Source: Isoetes taiwanensis | Lineage: Eukaryota > Streptophyta > Lycopodiopsida > Isoetales > Isoetaceae | Reading direction: 5' to 3' | Length of the DNA stretch: 64,000 bases | NCBI GenBank assembly: GCA_021234155.1 | Contig: JAJEKV010000017.1 | Span: 551,467-615,466 of the forward strand | Notes under the pieces: generated by a model | Databases searched by the model: none | What the model saw: only the letters and a program-made list of their open reading frames with translations | What the model was told of the DNA's origin: nothing | Shown: positions 1 to 12,960 of the stretch, one piece after another | Position numbering within the stretch: position 1 is the stretch's first letter | Layout: every line of letters begins with the position of its first letter | Translations under genes and position numbers: made by a program

Positions 1-745
1 GATGCACCTGTAATTCACTGCAGCTTGAATTCACTTGAATGTCCTCCTGATAGATAATGTAAATGGATGGTCTCTAGAACCTGCTAAAAGTAACTGTAAT
101 GCCAATAGCTTCTCAAGGTTTCATTGAGATAACATGAACAAATAGGGATTCCTAATATTTCCAAATACTGGGAAGGAAATAAATTCATAAAATATAACCT
201 CCGCCAGCTTAGAAGCATGTGATTCCCAAAGTAGCTGAGTAATAAATTCTCAGCTGTCACCACCAACTGATGTCTAGGTGTTGAGAACCTAGGTCTTATC
301 AGTCCTGCAATGCTGTGTGTGGAACCCTGCTGATGTGCAGGACATCTCATAAATAGGAACCTTCCACTCTTTCCACCTGCATCTAGGCTGCAAATGCATA
401 CCATAACTTCCTGATTATTCTCTCCATCCATGGTTTTAATTTTAGAGCCCAAATGACCTTACATTAGAACATTTCCCACATTTCAAGCACGCCTTTATCT
501 GCTAATTTCAGAGATAATCTACACTATTGGACCCTAATATACATTCCCGGCATGGGCAAAAGAGAAACAGAAGTTGAATGGGCGAAATATAGGATTCTTA
601 GAAAGAGAAGTTCTGCACTCTAAAGGGAAATAATTTGATAAAGGACCATCAGTATACAATAAGTCGGCAGTTCGCAATTCCTGGAGTGTACTGTCGCAGG
701 TCGGTTTTGTAAAGCTGTATATTCCCAGGCTTTCAGTATAGCTGT
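1..745 (-). pseudogene. RSH1 5' end remnant (exons 1-3), copy 1
   Basis: This is the counterpart of the first three RSH1 exons at 30,949-31,672. Exon 3 lies at about 21-84 and is frame-shifted by small insertions. Exon 2 lies at about 200-440, with a reading frame at 84-452 that keeps part of it. Exon 1 lies at about 606-738; its ATG reads ACTG here and its GT donor is lost. Either this is a broken second RSH1 copy whose body lies left of the window, or the consensus sequence is poor. The gene identity rests on collinearity with copy 2. Confidence 0.7.
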
Positions 746-3080
746 CATGGAACTGTTAAACTTCCACCTGTAGCAGATTCTCAAAGCACACCACCATATT
801 GTTAGGAAGTTGAGGAAACCAGTTAGTTCTATTTTGATCAGCCCCGCAGAGTGCCCGGAGCACTTAAATGAATAAATACACATTTGATCAAATTTTTATC
901 AATACTCGGGATTTATAGCAGAAGGATTAGATTGATTTTCACTTGGATTAATTGACTTTGAGTAATGAACTTTGATTATAAGGGCCTACCTGGACTGCAA
1001 TGTGCGTAATGTGCCATTAAGTATTGAATTAGGTAGGATGCTGTTCACAGAAACACTTGAAAATGCCCTGCATGAAACCCTGAACTCGAAAATTACCCGA
1101 GTATTCCTGTAGACTCTGGAATATGATCCATCTCTTTGGAGAATTACGACAACATGGTTCTCTGCAATACAGTCCACAAGGCATACTTCACTGTCAGGGT
1201 TGGTTACCACTCTTTGTCATGCATGTGGGCATATTTGAGCTCAAGCGATTAAACACTCAGGGAAACTTCATCCCACTATTTTACTGTTTTATTCCACCTC
1301 CAACTCCAGAATTCTAGAAATCTGTACCTTCCGCACCATAAGCATAAAACAGCAGACTCCAACTCCATCTAAAAAAATTAAACTGCCCAATACCAAGACA
1401 CACTGCATAATGAATCAGAAAACAAAGCAGGCTTTGAAATTCATCTGAACTAGGGAATCAGTCAAAAAAAAAAAAAATATATAGGGTAGTGCAGAAAAAT
1501 GAAGGCCACTGGACCGAAGGGGTTAGATGGAGGAGGAAATTGGACTGGAAATGAGGGGCCGGGGAGCAAAATTGAGCAAATCCGAGGGTGGGCTGGTGGC
1601 TATAAATTCGTTTGTGTGTGGTGTATGTGTTCTAATTCCAGTGAGAGGGTATATGTATATCTTTAGGTTCTTTCTTGGCCACAACAGGCCCCAAATTTCA
1701 TAATCACCACAACATAATCAATCAATATGTATGTATTTACTAGAATGTTTTTCTTTCCTTCCACTTACGTGTCCAAATCCAGCATTTTTGTTTACTAGCT
1801 TCTACTTTCTAGTCCATTCAACCTTTACACACATTTTATCTCTAAAAGTTTACATTTTCTGAATGATCTACTAACCACCATATATCTTTTATATATGAGA
1901 ATAATACAACTACGGAGATAACACTCTAATACTAGTGAAATTGTCATCCTTCCCATGTTACAATGTCCATAAGCTCAACGCGCCTGTTGTATGCCACACA
2001 AACAGTAAGAAGGTACTTGCCATTGATAAGAATTCCCTGTGTTATAAGATTACTTCTGGAAGTTTATAGTTGGATAGAAGACCTAACACGTTGTCCTGGT
2101 AAAGATCTAATTACATATGGGAATGAGTTTCACAAAATTCTTCTATTGGCTAAAGTCATGAATATGTGTTTTTTATCCCTTGAAAGATTGCTTTGAACAT
2201 CTTTTGCATAGAGTACATAGGTACAAGTCGATTGTTATGGCGGGAACAAATGAAGCATATAACGAGAGATCAACAAAGAAGAGAACAAGTCTTGAGGATG
2301 CCCGCCCTCAAACAAGTAACTCCTTGTTATCCTCATGCCTAGCCATGTTGGGAGACATTTGCCATTATCTTGTTTGATGTAGCCAACAACGGTCAATTAA
2401 TCTCAAGGCAATATGGCCATGAATAGTCAATCCAGCAATTGCTTACTTTTCATGGGCATCAATTAGCAAATAAAGAACCTTTCTAGACATATGCTCTTAA
2501 TCGAAGGTGTCTTGCATCCAAGATAAAAGATAAATCTAGTTAGCGTATGCTAATCCTCGAATTTCTATCTCTAAATTTTGGACAAAGTGTGGTTTATCGT
2601 AGGCTTACTTATAATCCTAATTTCCAGTTGGAGGGATGCTAGTGGTATGCAGCGATACTCCAGATAATATCACACACTTATAGGATTTCACTAGGACAAT
2701 AGGCTGGCTTACTTGCGTGCTTAAATGCTTAATGCGGGTTTGCACCATTCGCTAGTTGATCCAATCTAAAGCACTTTACCATTTTCTTCGGGCCTACCTA
2801 TATTCTTATGATGCATCCCATTATGATTTAGCTTAAAGTGGAGCGAAACTAAACATTGAGTATTGAAAAAGAAATCATCGCAAAAGAAATGCTTCAAACT
2901 GTATGCGCACACCATTTTGACCGGCAAGCCATCGCCAGATACTCATTAGCTTTAATCCCACCTGTTGGGCAAAAGTCCGAGAAACACTATAAAACCAATC
3001 GAAGAAATTGCAAATTTTCCTGTTAGTGCATTGGAGGAATCTTTCAGCAAGTTTTCTTGTGGTTTCTATTGCTATCAGAA
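746..3080. other. Gene-free RSH1 upstream DNA, copy 1
   Basis: No gene can be supported here. The stretch matches 31,673-34,013 with only scattered indels; the part around 1,960-2,390 is nearly identical. Short reading frames on both strands are neither conserved nor continuous between the two copies. An A-run occurs at 1,467-1,480. Confidence 0.6.
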
Positions 3081-3650
3081 GGCTCAGATAGTCTTTACCG
3101 GGTTTCTGGGATCCCTTGAGGAAAATACCGGCCCAGATTACCACTGTGGCCTCGAATCCGCTTCAGACCCCCGCTTCACCGCATCATTAATAATGCGAGG
3201 CGGCCCGGCAGAACTGGCCATTCAGCCCACGCTGACGATCCGGCCGCCCGTGGTGTTCCTCACCGATCATTATCTTGTGATCCCACCGATCCCCTGCCGC
3301 GGCCGGCAACGCATCGTAAATCAGCCATGGAGATCCCGCCCGGATCACCGCCACCGCAGTTGGGTCATAACGGTAATCAATTGTACCATGGAGATCCTGG
3401 CCTCGGATCTCCGATACTCGAGGTCGGATTCCTCCTCCGATCATTGATGACGCGACGGCCGAGCATCGGGCGGTCCGACATCAGCCGCTGGCGATCCCCG
3501 CCGATCGTTTACCCCTACGAAGCATCGGCGTCCGACATCGGCCGCCAAGCGATCCCGCCTCCCGATCACCATCGCGGGCCGCGGGGACCATACGCCACGG
3601 TTCGAGACCGCCTGATTCCTCCTCCCGATCCCCACACACTTTGTGCATGA
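3081..3650 (+). repeat. MULE left terminal inverted repeat, copy 1
   Basis: GC-rich arm with repeated GATCCC / GGATCACC motifs. Its inverse lies at 12,050-12,661. The outer part aligns base for base in patches, for example GAGGAAAAATACCG near the end. The inner border is where similarity fades and is approximate. Confidence 0.75.
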
Positions 3651-4479
3651 AAATCCATCGCAGTGCCGGGCGTGATGGATCAAAAATGGTTTGAAACATG
3701 TCACCTACGCACGGACTAACCATTAAGATCCGACATCGCCGGATGTCGGAAACCACTCCTCCGGATCCCACATTTGTCTTCCAGACTTCTTCAGGCCGCC
3801 GCATATGCATGTATCAAGAGTTCGGCTGCCTCGCAATGGCGGACGAATAATGGGAGGAGAAGATAGCAATGCATCTATCCGCCAAGATTTTGTGGAGCTA
3901 AGAAACGTATATCCCAGCCCCTCGCCCATTCCTAGTCAAGGGTAGAATAATACATGTGGAGTCACCCCTCAATGGCATTTTCAACCACAAAGAACTCATT
4001 AATCGGCTCTAAGAGCACCGTGCCCTTCCTTGCATGTGGAGGTGGGAGAAATGCTTGTGTGGACTGCTTACTTCCCCAACAAACTGGTTTGAAGACTTCA
4101 TTCTTGAGAGCAAGAAATTGTGTGTGGCACCGCACTTCCCCCTACTTCCCTTAAGGAGTTCCAACTCGGTGAGGGTGCCAAAGAGGCCAACCAGTGGATT
4201 CCCATTTTAACCATGAAAAGGCATGCATTTCTAAAACCCTATATCCCTCTAGTTTCCATCAGTTGTTTTGCTTCAGAGTAGAAAACATTGTAGCGTATAT
4301 ATTTATTTTGTTAGATGTACATGCACTTACTTTCATGCACTAATTTTGAACACTAAACTAGGTATTGGTGCACATATGGTCCCTGTGGAGAAGACTTTGA
4401 ACACTCAATTGTTGCTAATGGATCACGCTAACCCCGGGTACACTGCCAGGAAAAAGAATTGAGAGGGGTGAGAGGTGTT

Positions 4480-6780
4480 AGGGGTCGCCAATGCCATTTA
4501 CCATTAGGCAACTCTTACCTCTCCTGCATCGCTCTCAAGTTACTTATTATGGGTTTGAGCATAGAAATCTCCCAAGGTGAGCCTCTACGGTAAATCTGTT
4601 GGACGAGAGAAAGGGACCTATCTGCCAGCACTATGGATCTCTCAGAAATTGAGAGGGAAATGGGTTAGGAGAAAAAGCTCGTAAGTACTGGCACAATCCT
4701 ACCTAACTGTTGCGAACATGCAACGAGGAGAGTGGAGATTTCCAAACCAGATGTTCAAGTGGCAAGGGATAGTATGTGTAGGGATGACATGCCGAAGATC
4801 CGGATGTTTACAACATTGAGAAGAGTGTTGTTAGAAACACTTGGAAGCTACATGAAGACCTTCCCACTAGCATCAACATGTGGGTGCAAATTAACATCTA
4901 GAGTCTCAGGTTCTTTGTATGAACATGGTGACACGCTCCAATTCAGAGTGATGACTCCAATCCAAAGAGAGGCGATGCTAAAGTTTGGAAAGAATAGGGC
5001 CATTTGCATGGATGCAACCTTCAAAACTAATGACAAGAGGTACACTACTTTGTGTTCATTTCATTCTAGATCCTGATTCATAGTCCATTTCCAAAAATGG
5101 CTATAAAGCAGCTTAGCTCCAACCACATGCAAATGACATCTATTGGTTTTAATTATGCAGTACTATCTTTTACACTCATTGCCTCTCGATGACCATTGCA
5201 AATGGCATGCCATTGGCTACGTCATGTCCACCCCTCAAAAAAGTAGGGCCATAAATCCAAGTGGTTGAAAGCACTAAAGGATTCTTATTACATGCCAGAT
5301 GATCCCTGACTGCACCCTTTCTTGCATCATAACCGCATTTATTGACACAACCAAGCGTAAAATGTATGGATGCCTTTACGTAATTTTCCCTGCTATATTT
5401 CTTTCGTATACTTTTAACACTAACACTTGTAGGGTATTCCTAAACGCGGCTCAGGTAAATATGCATTTGGCATGTGGAGTAAGAGCCCGGATTAAGTGGC
5501 TAAGCAAAATGTAAGGAGTAAGGTGCATAGGAAATGAAATGTTCAAGGAGCTAGGGAATATAATGTACAAGCATTGAGGGTCCTTGGGGACAATGAGCAT
5601 GGTCGAGCACTGCAGTCATAGAAAGAGGCCATCAAGAGATTGGAAGAGCTGGTGTGAGGAAGCATCCTCAATACCCTAAATTGTCTACTTACATGAGTAA
5701 GGAGTGGACTAAGAACATCTCAGGAATGGGTATTTAGCTACAAGAATGGCTTACATGCATCTAATCAAGAGATTCAATGTCAGCCATATAGAGGCATGGC
5801 ATGGCCGCCTTTGCTGCTACTTCTAGGCATATGTAAACGCAAGCACTTCGAGTGTGAGAATTGATCAAGTGCTCTACATTCCTCACTAACAATGGAGACA
5901 CATGGCTTATATGAGGTAACATTTACATATCACCATTTACCTTGGCAAATGATTGATATATAGCCATGCGTTCTGGTCTATGAAGGAACATGGATTTGTA
6001 GTAAACACCCTCACAGAACAAATAGTAGAGCACTTAGAGGCCGGACAACTGGCCGCACGGCAATGTCACAATTACCAACTCTCGAGGAGTGGCCAGGTCG
6101 GGCGCAAACCGAAAGACTTGACAGGCTCCATACTTGCTGCTGAGCACACAAGAATTGGGCATGCCAGGATTGCCCTTGTGTATTTCGGCGTGCACCTATG
6201 TAAGCATCGTGAAAGTTATGCAATGCTTTGCAATTAATCGGATCAGATCTCTGTTGTGTGTTGGTTCCTAATATGGGATAATAGGTGGGGGTATGGATCA
6301 ATTACAATACTAAGCCCGCAAGAGAGTTGTGGAGGACCAGGATCTGGAGGTGCTTGAGGTAGTGCATTTAGAAGAGTCTCCCTTTGCAAAACAAGCAGCT
6401 GGGCGGACTTGAACAAGACTCAGCCTCTGGGAGGCGTAATTGCCAGAGTGATGTCTAGGGCTCAAAAAAGATCCTAACATTTTAGTTGCAACCGATTATC
6501 TCATGAGGCAGCCTCGACTTTAGACTCTTGAGAAGATGGATGACATAGTTGGCACTCTAGTAATATATCAAGTCTACCCAAGAACTTCACCCAGAGGTGA
6601 ATTGTGGTATTATTTGTCACTTACTAAGCCTCGGTGAGAACTTGGAAAACATAAGGAAGAAAGCAAGGAAGTTGGCTGGAACCTTACGGAGGCTCATGCA
6701 AGGCACCATGATTCCCAAATTCTCGACCAACATGACTCTCATAATCGTAACATGATCTTTTATTTCTCAATCTTCAAATG
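4480..6780 (+). pseudogene. MULE transposase relic, copy 1
   Basis: The longest open piece (4,732-5,076) encodes the start of the MULE catalytic domain, ending in the motif CMDATFKTNDKRY with the first acidic residue. Downstream, 5,445-5,520 and 5,950-6,240 encode later parts. The region equivalent to the SWIM zinc finger (near 6,160-6,220) still reads LCKHR, but the upstream cysteines are out of frame. Frameshifts separate all pieces, so no intact transposase can be read. Confidence 0.7.
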
Positions 6781-7620
6781 TAATATTTAAATGTTCTAAG
6801 GTAATGGTAAATGGTAAATGGTAAAATGGTAAATGGTAAATGGTAAGGTACAATGGTCCTATATTATCATGACTTCCGGCCTCACCGTGATCCCGAGGAT
6901 GGATCACGTGGTGGTGATCCCCACTCGATCACTCGCGCCAGCTGGACGGATTATTTTTATTTTTTACCCCTAAGGTACAATGGTCCTGGTTATCGATGAC
7001 TCACCACACCGGGTGATCCCGAGGATGTGGGATCACGTTGTGGTGATCCCCACCGGGATCACCAGCAGCGGACGGATTATTTTTAATTTTTACCCCTAAA
7101 GGTACAAATGGTCCTAAGGTTATTTTATCCGTTCACAATGTAGGTGATCCTCGTGAGGATGGACTGCAGGTGATCCCCACCGGGATCACCTTGTTGACAG
7201 ATTATTTTAATTTTACCCCCTAAGGTACAATGGTCCTAAAGTTATCGAGTTTGAACTCGTCTCACCGGTGATCCCGGAGATGGGATCACGCAGGAGGATC
7301 CCCACCTCCGACCACAGCCAATGGGATGGTTTCAATTTTTACCCTGGCTAGTACAATGTCCTGTTGAGTGAACTCCGTCACACCGGGTGATCCCCAGAGA
7401 TGGATCACGCAAGTATCCCACTTCCTGACTTCCGTTATTTATGTTATTTTTAAATTTTCCCCCAAGGCACAAATGGCCCCAAGGTTATCATTTTAATTCG
7501 GAGTCACCGGGGATCCGAGCATGGGATCACGTAAGTGATCCTCACGCCCTGGGATCACCAGCACTTTGACTCGATTACTTTTAATTTTTCCCCCAAGGTA
7601 CAATGGTTATTTTAAATGGT
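6781..7620 (+). repeat. Heptamer run plus ~130-bp minisatellite array A, copy 1
   Basis: A short TAAATGG heptamer run at about 6,800-6,846 leads into six units that each start AAGGTACAATGGTCC (about 6,845, 6,972, 7,099, 7,220, 7,345, 7,465, with a partial unit near 7,597). Each unit holds an inverted pair of GGTGATCC and GGATCACC and an AT-rich ATTATTTTTAATTTTT tract. Units are more eroded than in copy 2. Confidence 0.85.
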
Positions 7621-8514
7621 CTATTTATTTGCATGTTTCAAATGGATCATAGTTAAGCAATGGGGCCTTACAACCGGCCTAAAACTCCACATTCTAAGTC
7701 TCAATCATTCAATCAACATCAAGCACCGCCCCACGTCTCTAGCTTTTATATCCGGGTAACACCATTGTGGTAGAAGTCCACATGATGATCAAGATGTCGT
7801 GATAAAGATGGATCGACCCCTTAGGACTTCCCTCTTAATTAGAACCTTTCTTTCAGCAGCCTCCTCCGGTAAAGATACATTTCCTCGGCTGGGTGCCTTT
7901 AGGGTGTTGCCTTCCCGCATAATGTCCGGTGAGCTAGTAAATTCTTCAAAGCCTTTGCCCTCGATAATGCACTTCTTCAATTCCCAAAGCAATGCTCTGC
8001 GGGTTTGGCTTTATCGATCATTGTCCAGAGGCTCATTTCGGCTGACTTCTATTCTCTGACGGTCTCTCGTGATGAACCATGAGGGGATCATGAAAAGATG
8101 GTCAAAAGATTAGTATGGAAAGTAAGTTCATACCTAAAGGAAGACAACAACATGCTCACTTTGAACGCTTTGATGTCGGCTGGTTGGGCGAGATCGGGCC
8201 TCTACTTCCTCCTCGTAATTCCCATTCAAGTGACTTGAATATCGCTACCGTGTTACTGATGGCACCGGCCTCGCTGCCCAGTCCTCACCATCTCACAATT
8301 TCTGTAGGCCACCCAACCCAACAGTCCAGAACTGCATTTCTGTAGCAAGAAACCACTTCAAGGCAAGGGTATAAATAGGACTTCATAGAATCAACCGTTG
8401 TACTATCTCAAGGTACAAACGCTAGCCCTTTGATTTCAATTCTGTAATGGTAAAGGTAAAGTATAGCGGACCTTTTTTTCAAATGGTTAGGTAATTTTCA
8501 TTTATTTTTTGAAA

Positions 8515-9110
8515 ACGTGGGGATCCTCGGGAGGATCAATCCACCCCGTGATCCCGGAGGGACCGGATCGCCGGTGGAGATCCCCACCTCCGGATCACCT
8601 TCCGTGGGACCAATTATGGTGATCCCCTACCTCCGGATCACCAGTAGCGGGCGCAGCTTTTTATTTTTTTTAAGAGTCTATGGTTCTAGCTTCGAATTTA
8701 TCCCCGGGCCCGCCATCCGGGTGATCCCGAGGTATGCGATCCACACCTCCTGGATCACCAGTGGGATCACCATGGGTGATCCCCACCTCCGGGATCACCT
8801 CAGAAGCCGGGCTTGTGTCTCTTTATTTTTAAGAGCTCCATGGTTCTTAGCTTCGAATTCATTCTGCCTCACATTCAGGATCCCGAGGTGGGGACTGCCA
8901 TGGTGATCCACAACGTGATCACCCATGGGTGATTCACACCGGATCACTCGTGTGGGGACTACTCATGGGTGATCCCCACCTCCTGATCACGGGCAGGATC
9001 CCCGCCTCCCGGGATCACCATCCCGCTGGGACTCAGTATTTTTTAATTTTTCCTCGGCTGCATGTGGGCGAGGGATCCCATCCTCCTGATCACCATTATA
9101 ATGCTTTGTC
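8515..9110 (+). repeat. GGTGATCC array B, copy 1
   Basis: About three units of roughly 185 bp. They are built from GGTGATCCCCACCTC / GGGATCACC pairs separated by a conserved AAGAGTCTATGGTTCT-like segment. Equivalent to 39,525-40,110. Confidence 0.8.
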
Positions 9111-9159
9111 TTAATGAACTCCCAGGTCTTCTTTCTAATGGTTGTTTTATTGCTCATTC

Positions 9160-9300
9160 CCCTCGGGATCCCTAGAGGTGTCTAAATTTCGATCCTGAAG
9201 CCATTCAAGCTCTCGATCCCGAGGTGTTCAAATTCAGTTCAAATTCGTGATCCCGTGAGGTGTTCAAATTCGATCCCGTGATGTGTTCAATTCACTGGTT
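9160..9300 (+). repeat. Short tandem array C (GAGGTGTTCAAATTC), copy 1
   Basis: Four to five imperfect units of about 26 bp with the core GAGGTGTTCAAATTC. Equivalent to 40,168-40,305. Confidence 0.75.
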
Positions 9301-9559
9301 GAACCTGGGGACAGAGAAAGGAAAGCAAGTTCCTAATTTCAATTAACTATCGAACCGCCATATTTAGAAACATAGCAAGTATTTATATTGTTTTTATAAG
9401 GAACAGATTTTTTCTGCTTTTGGGAGATTTCAGATAATGGACCATTCAAAGATCAACCCACGGGTCAGCGCTGACCGTTGCTACCTCGCAAGTAGAAGCT
9501 GATTTTCCCCGCATTTACCACTTAACTTCCGCAGCATCACTCAAAAGCTCGTTTCAAAT

Positions 9560-11640
9560 TGTCCATGTCTTTGGGTAAACCACCTATTGATCACCATCCT
9601 CAAGAAAGTAGATTATAAAATGAACATTGGCATAAATTCTATAACCAAAAGACATAAGATAAGACAATGATAACTCGCTAACTGCCTCCTTTGTTGTAGA
9701 CTTCCCCATGAATTTCTCGCGACACAACCAATGACATAGATGCCACAACTCGTTGTTGTGCCAGGAGCTTCCATCAACATTACCGTGCATTATGCAATGC
9801 CGATGCCTCGCACTCCACCTCTTAAATACATCAATGCAAACTCGCAAGCCGGGTTGCATTAGAAGATAGGCATAGAAGATAGGCAAATGTTACACCTACA
9901 AAGTGATAAACCCGCTGCATTGAGCATGGAGGGATCGGAAGAATCAAATGCAATATGCATGGGCAAGGTTTATTGAGCTCTCGCATGCCAAAGGATCAAC
10001 CACCAAAATGAACAGTTCCACTTACACGCAGAAGGATAAGCCGCAATCAATTCAAACCAACTAGAAATGCAACAAAAAATCTAATTTTCCAAACCCAATT
10101 TACCTTGCAGAATAACCGCATGTAGTAGAACCGCATAATCGGATTTCCACACGGCCTACCAAAAGGATCCCGTGGAATTCATTTGACAAACCGGCCAGAG
10201 AATTCACACGCCCGGGTTTGTTCGTTTAGGAACAGGCCAAAGCAAATGTGGTGGAGGAGAACATGGTGACATCATGATGGATTTGAATTATAGCACCCCG
10301 AACGTATTAACTTAGGGATGTTGAAAAATAGATCCTATATGAGCCAAGGCTACTAATTTACAAGAATACTTAAACAATTTATGATCGATTCAGATCCTCG
10401 AACCTGTGGCACTGCGAATAAAGGAGAATTCCATGGCTTCCCACTCGGTAGATACGGAAATTTACTGCCGAACATCAAGGCTCAAATTCTTAGCGAGAGG
10501 ACTCTCGACCAATAATTGGATAATTTAAAGATCAAATTGAACCGCCAAAGCTCCCCTTCGATCCTCCTCATTACAGGATAACAAGCATTCTCAAAAGAAT
10601 ATATGTCCGAGCCATACAAATAAAACAATTTGATCTTATTGAGGTGGTTTTTCAATTCATCTCTCGATGCACGTTTGATCCGCTTCGCGGAATAATATGG
10701 TTCAAATATCCGGAGCAAAACTCTCCACGGCCATTACACCGCATCGGGCTTCCTAGGGTATCACGGGCCGGGGTAATAGAACTCAAGGTTTTGGGGAGAG
10801 GGGCGGAATTCATGGTCCCGGTAAAATTTAACTCTTTGTTTCACATCGTCATCATCATCAATTCCATACCGCCGTAGCCTACCACCAAACACCTTTGTCC
10901 GTAAATTCACATACCGGCCTCGATCCTTTCTTTATCTCCGATCCGCTTCCCGTGATTTCAAGTTCTTGGGCCTCCTTTTTCGCGACCCCAGATTAATGAA
11001 CTTTGTCCCACTAGTTTCACTCCAGAAGGCCGAGCCCGACGGTCATCCCCATAATGCCCAAATTACCGCCTTGCCCGATTTCGTGAGATTGTGGTCAACT
11101 TGGAATCGGATCAAGTGACCGGCCCGACTTACAGTCCCCTTACTCAATTCTCGCCTTTATTTTTGGGAATCGCCCCTTTGCATCCGAACCCCAAATTTTC
11201 ATATATTGTGATGCACCTTGAACTCGCGGATTCTCCAATCTAACCTTTCCCGCGAACAGCCTTGGGGCAATCACCACTTCTGGCAGCCATCTTCTCCGAA
11301 TCATCATACATGCAATCTTTCACCTCACCGATTTACATTGAAGCATTCTACATTATTTTACGCCTCCTTCCTCAAGATCCTCACGCCTCTTTGTGGCAAT
11401 TCAACTTCCATTTTCTTGATCCCTGCTTCCTCCTCCCACCGACCGGGCCCCACCGAACTCCCTCTAAGTAGAAATGGGGAAACCTTCTTTGGCTAAACCC
11501 CCTTGGCTCGCCTCGCCTCTTTAATTTCTTCGTCAGGGATTTCGAAGTCCCTTGGTCGATCCAACCTCTTCTGCTAACCACATCTTCCAAAGCCGAAGTT
11601 TTCTTCTTTAATGCGCTTATCTCAGCTTCAGACAGATCGC
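9560..11640 (-). pseudogene. ULP1-like protease relic inside MULE, copy 1
   Basis: Minus-strand counterpart of the ULP1-like gene at 40,560-42,700. Pieces include 9,584-9,886 (contains DVFKRW and CHWLCREKF in a shifted frame), the CPCILH segment near 9,960 and a basic segment at 11,381-11,590. The codons that give the catalytic DCGIYV motif in copy 2 are altered near 9,740-9,760, so the active-site cysteine context is lost. Confidence 0.55.
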
Positions 11641-12049
11641 GGAGCTATGCTGGGATTTCCGTGTTAATCAATTCTCCATCCGCAAAAACGGGAAGGCTTA
11701 AAATGCTTTGGAATACAAAAAAACAGAGTTCCCGGCTACCGCCCGCGCATACCTTAAACTAATCGGCCGAGTCAAGCGCAATAATAAAGACTTCAAGTAG
11801 ATTCAAGAAGAAATGGCCCCTTTCCGCTCGTGAAACGGCCGAAATGGGCAAAGATCTTGGCGACAAATGTCGGATTTAGCTATCGCCATCGAATTCCTTC
11901 CTCCGGATCCCTAACCGCCCACGGAAGGGCCCCTTTAGTCAGCCAACGCATCGAAAGTTCTCGCCATTTCCGCCCGAATCACGCTCATTGATAGCGATTT
12001 TGTTTAATCCTGCGATTAATCCCCTGGTTCGAATCAGGGCTGGATGTCT

Positions 12050-12661
12050 AATGGACGCCCGCCATACGCGCGACGCGTGGGGATCCCTGAGGAGGGAATC
12101 ACAGCCAGATATCTAACCCTGGGCTGGCAAGATGGTCCCACGCCCACGATGGTGATCCCGAGGCGGAGATCAGCGCCGGCGATCGACCGCCTTTATTATC
12201 GCCCTGGTGAAGAGATCCTGAGGTTGGAGACGCTGGCCGGAGCATCTGGATCACTGAGACAAATTTCGGGCGCGGTGGTGATCCCGAGGAGGAATCACGA
12301 CTCAGTATCGAGATCCCGGAGGCCGGATCTCCACGGCCGATTTCGTACTGCGACGGGCCATCATGGGCGGATTCCGGGTGGATCCCGAGCCTAGATTCCA
12401 TGGTCGACATTTCTTTGCATCAAGTGACGCACACGCTAGATCTTGGAGTCGGATCACAAGATGGTGATCCCGGAGATGGAACACTACCTGGACGTCTTGA
12501 TGCGTTGCTAAGGGCGGACGCCCAGATTTTCGCAGGCCGCCACGTGGTGGCCGTAAGATTTGAAACGGGGTCCTGGAACGATTCGGCTGAGTTCTGGTGG
12601 TGATACCGAGGTCGATTTTTCCTCCTGATCCCGCTAAACTGTGGTAAGACTATCCTGAGCC
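12050..12661 (-). repeat. MULE right terminal inverted repeat, copy 1
   Basis: Inverse of the left terminal repeat. Reading inward from 12,661 it matches the left end of the copy 2 element (GGCTCAGGATAGTCTTACC) almost perfectly, then the GAGGAAAAAT and GGTATCACCACCAG segments. Confidence 0.8.
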
Positions 12662-12960
12662 ATTGCAGTTCCAGCTCTAAAGGTAAGATATCCCACTAGT
12701 CAGCAATCCATAAGAAATTTTCCGATGGGACCTAAAAGCTTGCCCAACGCTACTCCCGGCAAACCAAAATCAAACCATTTGTCTCTTTCTCACAGTTCAA
12801 GAGGAAAGTCTGACGGCCGAGATTGCCTATAAACGCGTAGAAGGATTTGGACGGTCAAAAGCACCCCGGGATGCAATGCAATAGGAAGCGAGGGTAATTT
12901 TTTATGCCCTGTCTTACAGTCTAGGGGCAGAGGCACAGAGAGAGAGAGATCGACGATAAT

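Larger units (their letters stand above)
3081..12661. mobile_element. Mutator-like element (MULE), copy 1, ~9.58 kb
   Basis: Same element as 34,023-43,701. The left end begins GGCTCAGATAG and the right end is its inverse, CTATCCTGAGCC. Order inside: left terminal inverted repeat, transposase relic (+), heptamer run, 133-bp array, second array, 26-bp array, ULP1-like relic (-), right terminal repeat. The left target-site copy is disturbed (ATTGC followed by an insertion) and the right one reads ATTGCAG. The element was present before the segmental duplication. Confidence 0.82.
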